A DNA stretch of 64,000 nt from Metabacillus crassostreae. GTDB lineage: Bacteria > Bacillota > Bacilli > Bacillales > Bacillaceae. Where the stretch lies: NCBI RefSeq assembly GCF_016908395.1, contig NZ_JAFBDU010000001.1:186001-250000 (forward strand). Direction: 5' to 3'. The notes below the pieces were generated by a model that saw nothing but the letters and a program-made list of their open reading frames with translations, did no database searches and had not been told where the DNA came from. The position numbers were made by a program, and so were the translations under genes. Of the stretch, positions 60,372 to 64,000 are shown in pieces. Position 1 is the stretch's first letter; each line of letters opens with the position of its first letter.

Positions 60372-60420
60372 AAGAAAAAATATTTTTCTGGAATCGCTTG
60401 CAAAAAGAAATTTTTTTCTT
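60372..60420. promoter_or_regulatory. AGAAA/TTTCT palindromes between regulator and gnd
   Basis: AGAAAAA-ATA-TTTTTCT (60372-60388) and AAGAAA-TTTT-TTTCTT (60405-60420) flank the cre site and overlap the promoter. They are likely RpiR operators (inference from position). Confidence 0.5.
60388..60402 (+). promoter_or_regulatory. Catabolite-responsive element (cre)
   Basis: TGGAATCGCTTGCA fits the CcpA consensus TGNAANCGNWWNCA at all fixed positions; it overlaps the -35 box, so CcpA should repress. Confidence 0.75.
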
Positions 60421-60425
60421 ATAAT
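60398..60425 (+). promoter_or_regulatory. Promoter of the gluconate operon
   Basis: TTGCAA (60398-60403), 16 bp, TATAAT (60420-60425). Confidence 0.7.
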
Positions 60426-60471
60426 AAAGATATCAAGAAAATTTATTTCATAAAAGTAAGGATGATAAACG

Positions 60472-61368
60472 ATGCAAATAGGCATGATCGGGTTAGGGAA
60501 GATGGGGTATCAGCTTTCACTTAATCTAGTAGATAAAGAGTATGATGTTGTGGCTTATGATGTAAACAAAGATTCAATGAAAAAAATTTCTTCAATGAAT
60601 GTTAAAACTGCTGATTCGCTTGAAGAGCTTGTTCGTAAATTAGTAAAGCCTCGTACAGTATGGATGATGGTACCAGCAGGTGACGCTACAGAAGCTGTAT
60701 TTGATAAGTTAGTAGATTTATTAGAAGAAGGAGATAGAATCATAGACGGTGGTAATGCACATTATCAAGATTCAGTTAGAAGAAATGAAAAATCAGAAAT
60801 GAAAGGAATCTACTTTTTTGATTGTGGAACAAGTGGTGGTGTTGAAGGAGCACGAAATGGCGCATGCACAATGGTAGGGGGCAATGAGGAAGTCTTTCGT
60901 CAAATTGAACCATTATTTCAAGATATCACAGTTGAAAACGGTTACCTTTACTCAGGGAAAGCTGGAAGCGGTCACTTTTTGAAAATGGTACACAATGGAA
61001 TCGAATATGGCATGATGCAAGCAATTGCAGAAGGATTTGACTTGCTCGACAAAAGCCCGTTTGATTTTGATTATGAAAAGGTTGCTAGAGTTTGGAACAA
61101 TGGATCTGTCGTTCGTTCATGGTTAATGGAACTAACTGAAAATGCTTTTTCAAAGGACAAAAATTTAGAAGGAATAAAAGGTGTTATGCATTCTTCAGGA
61201 GAAGGAAAGTGGACAGTTGAAACTGCACTAGATCTACAAACTGCAGCACCTGTCATTACACTTGCACTAATGATGCGTTATCGCTCTTTAGATGATGATA
61301 CCTTTACAGGTAAGGTTGTAGCAGCTCTTCGAAATGAATTTGGAGGACATGCAGTAGAGAAAAAGTAA
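60472..61368 (+). CDS. Decarboxylating 6-phosphogluconate dehydrogenase, short form (YqeC-like)
   Basis: The 298-residue protein has IGMIGLGKMGYQLSLNLVDKEYDVVAYD (NAD(P) site), VWMMVPAGDATEAVFD, DGGNAHYQDSVRR, FFDCGTSGGVEGARNGACTMVGG and KMVHNGIEYGMMQAIAEGFDLL. It is much shorter than the 468-residue GntZ and matches the 297-residue YqeC type. It turns 6-phosphogluconate to ribulose 5-phosphate. AAGGATG precedes the ATG. First gene of the gluconate operon. Confidence 0.93.
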   Translation: MQIGMIGLGKMGYQLSLNLVDKEYDVVAYDVNKDSMKKISSMNVKTADSLEELVRKLVKPRTVWMMVPAGDATEAVFDKLVDLLEEGDRIIDGGNAHYQDSVRRNEKSEMKGIYFFDCGTSGGVEGARNGACTMVGGNEEVFRQIEPLFQDITVENGYLYSGKAGSGHFLKMVHNGIEYGMMQAIAEGFDLLDKSPFDFDYEKVARVWNNGSVVRSWLMELTENAFSKDKNLEGIKGVMHSSGEGKWTVETALDLQTAAPVITLALMMRYRSLDDDTFTGKVVAALRNEFGGHAVEKK

Positions 61369-61432
61369 AAAAGTATTTATTTTAAATGAAATTGAGGAAA
61401 GAATAACCGACTAAGAAGGGTAGTGAATCATC

Positions 61433-62776
61433 ATGTCAGATCAAATGTTAATTCTTGTTGCTTTAGCTGGAATTTTTCTTTTATTATTTTTAGTTATTCG
61501 AACAAAATTACACGCATTCGTTGCATTATTACTAGTAAGTTTAATAGTAGGTATTTTAGCGGGAATGCCATTAAATGATGTTGTTACATCGATGCAAAAT
61601 GGGATGGGAGGTACCCTCGGATTTGTAGCAGTTGTCGTGGGATTAGGTGCAATGTTTGGACAAATGCTAGAAGTTTCCGGAGGTGCTGAGCGTTTAGCAC
61701 AAACACTTGTTAAGAAGTTTGGTGAAGATAAATCACAATGGGCATTAGGACTTACAGGATTCCTTGTTGCAATACCAGTATTTTTTGATGTAGGATTTAT
61801 TATTTTAGTTCCAATCGTCTATGGTTTAGCAAAGAAAACAGGAAAGTCACTTTTATATTATGGTATTCCATTGCTAGCAGGTTTAGCTGTAACACATAGC
61901 TTCATTCCTCCTACACCCGGTCCAATTGCGGTAGCAGATTTAATTGGTGCAGAATTAGGATGGGTTATTTTATTCGGTACATTAGCTGGTATTCCTGCTA
62001 TGATTATTGCAGGACCGATTTTTGCTAAATATATCTCAAAAAAGATTCATGTGGTTGTACCTGATTATATGAATTTAGAAGAAATTGAATATGATAAAGA
62101 TTTACCTAGCTTTAAATTGATTGCTTCTTTAATTATGATTCCTTTAGTTTTGATTTTACTGAATACGGTTTCAGGTGTATTATTAGAAGAAGGAAATACA
62201 GTACGTCAAATATTAACATTCCTGGGTCATCCGTTTGTTGCATTAACAATCGCAACAATCTTGACTTTTGTATTACTTGGTACAAGAAGAGGGTATTCTC
62301 GTCAAGAGGTTCAGGATATAGCGACAAAAGCTTTAGAACCAGCAGGTATTATTATTTTAGTAACAGGAGCTGGTGGTGTATTTAAACAAGTACTTATAGA
62401 TTCAGGTGTAGGTCAAGTACTCGGAGATATGATGGCAGGCTCTTCATTACCACCAATTTTGTTAGCCTTTTTAATTGCTGCAGTAGTTCGAGTAGCACAA
62501 GGCTCAGCAACAGTTTCTATGGTAACAGCAGCTGGGTTAATGGCACCACTTATTTCAATATTAGGTCTTGAAGGACCAGTATTAGGATTAATCGTTATTG
62601 CCATAGCATCTGGTGCAACTGTTTTATCACATGTAAATGACTCTGGTTTCTGGTTAGTAGGACGTTATTTTGGTTTAAGTGTAAAAGATACACTCAAAAC
62701 ATGGACTGTGATGGAAACAATAATTGGTTTAGTTGGTGTTAGTGTGGCACTTATTTTAGGAGTGTTTATTGGTTAA
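61433..62776 (+). CDS. gntP: Gluconate permease GntP
   Basis: The 447-residue GntP-family protein has about 12-14 helices: LVSLIVGILAGMPLNDVVTSMQNGMGGTLGFVAVVVGLGAMFGQMLEVSGGAERLAQTLVKKFG, FLVAIPVFFDVGFIILVPIVYGLAKKTGKSLLYYGIPLLAGLAVTHSFIPPTPGPIAVADLIGAELG, and RVAQGSATVSMVTAAG. It takes up gluconate with protons. It lies 64 bp after the dehydrogenase gene. Confidence 0.93.
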   Translation: MSDQMLILVALAGIFLLLFLVIRTKLHAFVALLLVSLIVGILAGMPLNDVVTSMQNGMGGTLGFVAVVVGLGAMFGQMLEVSGGAERLAQTLVKKFGEDKSQWALGLTGFLVAIPVFFDVGFIILVPIVYGLAKKTGKSLLYYGIPLLAGLAVTHSFIPPTPGPIAVADLIGAELGWVILFGTLAGIPAMIIAGPIFAKYISKKIHVVVPDYMNLEEIEYDKDLPSFKLIASLIMIPLVLILLNTVSGVLLEEGNTVRQILTFLGHPFVALTIATILTFVLLGTRRGYSRQEVQDIATKALEPAGIIILVTGAGGVFKQVLIDSGVGQVLGDMMAGSSLPPILLAFLIAAVVRVAQGSATVSMVTAAGLMAPLISILGLEGPVLGLIVIAIASGATVLSHVNDSGFWLVGRYFGLSVKDTLKTWTVMETIIGLVGVSVALILGVFIG

Positions 62777-62884
62777 AGAAAAGTATGGATTTGTGATAAA
62801 AGAAACGCTTAAGTAGTTCTAAATAAGCAGAGATAGGGATAACCAAAGTGGTTTTCCCTTTTCTTACATTACAGGAGGATTGTT

Positions 62885-64000
62885 ATGGGTAGTTTTATGA
62901 TGGGTGTAGATATTGGGACAACAAGTACAAAGGCAGTGCTTTTTGACAAGGAAGGAAGAGCAATTAGTCGCTTTGGTGTTGAGTATCCGTTACACACACC
63001 AACACCTTCAACAGCTGAACAAGATCCAGAGGAAATTTTCCAAGCTGTATTAACTAGCATGAAGAATTGTTTAGAAGAAGCAAATGTATCAGGCAAAGAA
63101 GTTCGTTTTGTGTCTTTTAGTTCTGCTATGCACAGTTTAATTGTCGTTGATGGAAACGGAAGTCCATTAACTCCTTCGATCACATGGGCGGATAATCGAA
63201 GTGCCAAATATGCTGATATTGTAAAAGAAATACATAATGGACATGAAATTTATCTGCGAACTGGTACACCAATTCATCCGATGTCACCTTTAGTAAAGCT
63301 TGTGTGGTTAAACAAAGAACATCACGAATTTTTCCAACCAGAAAATAAATTTATTTCAATTAAAGAGTATGTGTTTTTCCGTCTGTTTGGTGAATATGTG
63401 ATAGACTATTCTATTGCTTCGGCTACTGGATTATTTAATTTAGAAAATTTGGACTGGGATGCAAAAGCACTTCAAGTTGCTGGAGTGACAAGGGAGCAAT
63501 TATCAAAGCCTGTTAGTACAACTGAAAGTATAAAGGGTTTAGCTCCTGAATATACAAAGCTATTAGGTCTTTCAAGTGACACGCCATTTGTGGTGGGTGC
63601 AAGTGATGGAGTTCTATCAAACCTAGGTGTTAATGCGATTGAGCCAGGTGTTGTGGCTGTAACAATCGGGACAAGTGGGGCTATTAGAGCTGTTACAGAT
63701 AAACCAGTTACTGATCCTAAAGGGCGGATTTTTTGTTATGCTTTAACAGACAAGCTTTGGGTAATCGGTGGTCCAGTAAATAATGGAGGTATGATCTTCC
63801 GATGGGTTCGTGATGAACTTGCAAGTGCTGAGGTTGAAACAGCAAAGAGATTAGGAAAAGATGCTTATGAGGTTTTAACTGAAATTGCAGCTACAGTTCC
63901 TCCAGGTTCTAATGGACTACTTTTTCATCCTTACATGGCAGGAGAAAGAGCACCTTTGTGGGATGCCAACGCACGAGGATCTTTCTTTGGTTTAGGTATG
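62885..64000 (+). CDS. gntK: Gluconate kinase, FGGY family (3' part missing)
   Basis: 372 codons are present, to the window edge. AGGAGG precedes the ATG. MMGVDIGTTSTKAVLFDKEGRAISRFGVEYPLHTPTPSTAEQDPEEIF is the phosphate-binding start, SSAMHSLIVVDGNGSPLTPSITWADNRS the sugar site and VAVTIGTSGAIRAVTDKP the second lobe. It phosphorylates gluconate to 6-phosphogluconate, the substrate of the gnd gene two places upstream. Xylulose kinase is the main alternative. Confidence 0.9.
   Translation, partial: MGSFMMGVDIGTTSTKAVLFDKEGRAISRFGVEYPLHTPTPSTAEQDPEEIFQAVLTSMKNCLEEANVSGKEVRFVSFSSAMHSLIVVDGNGSPLTPSITWADNRSAKYADIVKEIHNGHEIYLRTGTPIHPMSPLVKLVWLNKEHHEFFQPENKFISIKEYVFFRLFGEYVIDYSIASATGLFNLENLDWDAKALQVAGVTREQLSKPVSTTESIKGLAPEYTKLLGLSSDTPFVVGASDGVLSNLGVNAIEPGVVAVTIGTSGAIRAVTDKPVTDPKGRIFCYALTDKLWVIGGPVNNGGMIFRWVRDELASAEVETAKRLGKDAYEVLTEIAATVPPGSNGLLFHPYMAGERAPLWDANARGSFFGLGM

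Overview
The window is a low-GC (about one third G+C by eye), gene-dense chromosomal stretch from an endospore-forming Bacillaceae bacterium. The evidence is strong purine-rich Shine-Dalgarno sites, many TTG/GTG starts, poly-U terminators after most transcription units, a CotF-type coat protein, a YjcZ-type small spore protein, and Yng, Mhq and YueI relatives of Bacillus subtilis proteins. I see no rRNA, tRNA, IS element, phage or CRISPR array. It looks like core and semi-core genome with a few variable blocks.

Layout. 1-7 kb: a cut-off CNMP/CBS/DUF294 protein, a cyclophilin lipoprotein, a FrnE/DsbA-like oxidoreductase, a cupin-HD-GYP fusion, a PQQ-type sugar dehydrogenase lipoprotein, TrhO and a YitT-like membrane protein. 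7-14.8 kb: coat-related genes, a quinone/aldehyde detoxification operon (mhqE/mhqO-like plus mhqD) behind an MhqR-like palindrome, an SRAP peptidase, YjcZ, an aldo/keto reductase and a DacC-like PBP. 15-19.3 kb: a YhfK-like SDR, a GNAT, an E. coli-type SpeD, YceI and a DoxX protein behind two Rex/Fnr-like boxes. 19.3-26.4 kb: a molybdenum/formate block with moaA and fdhD on the minus strand, and an OFA-family transporter, an MpsC/DUF2294 protein and an FdhF/YdeP oxidoreductase on the plus strand.

26.5-35.3 kb: a TetA(L)-like MFS pump, small proteins, a DUF4397 protein, then a tight operon of response regulator, histidine kinase, LolA/RseB-like lipoprotein, M48 protease and a tiny membrane protein. 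35.7-49 kb: a FabF paralogue, a methylmalonyl-CoA-epimerase-like protein, a double P-loop ATPase, SIMPL, DUF1292, an MBL hydrolase, DMT and AEC transporters, a cysteine dioxygenase relative, ExoA, PpnP, an M20 peptidase, a second YitT-type protein and YueI. 49.2-55.3 kb: a six-gene leucine/isovalerate catabolic operon (yngHB-G-E-J-H-F order). 56-59.3 kb: an alpha/beta hydrolase, a DUF3052-like protein and PepF. 59.4-64 kb: a gluconate module (RpiR regulator divergent from gnd-gntP-gntK) with a cre site and AGAAA/TTTCT palindromes.

The most interesting signals are (1) two related RNA-like elements sharing TAGTAGCGA...CCTGC...ACTAACC, each running into a terminator and each in front of a gene of the formate/molybdenum block; (2) the two-component/lipoprotein/protease operon, preceded by an exact 11-bp-phased direct repeat typical of OmpR-family binding; (3) the cupin-HD-GYP fusion; and (4) several families of degenerate intergenic repeats. 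All calls come from reading the sequence; no database search was run.
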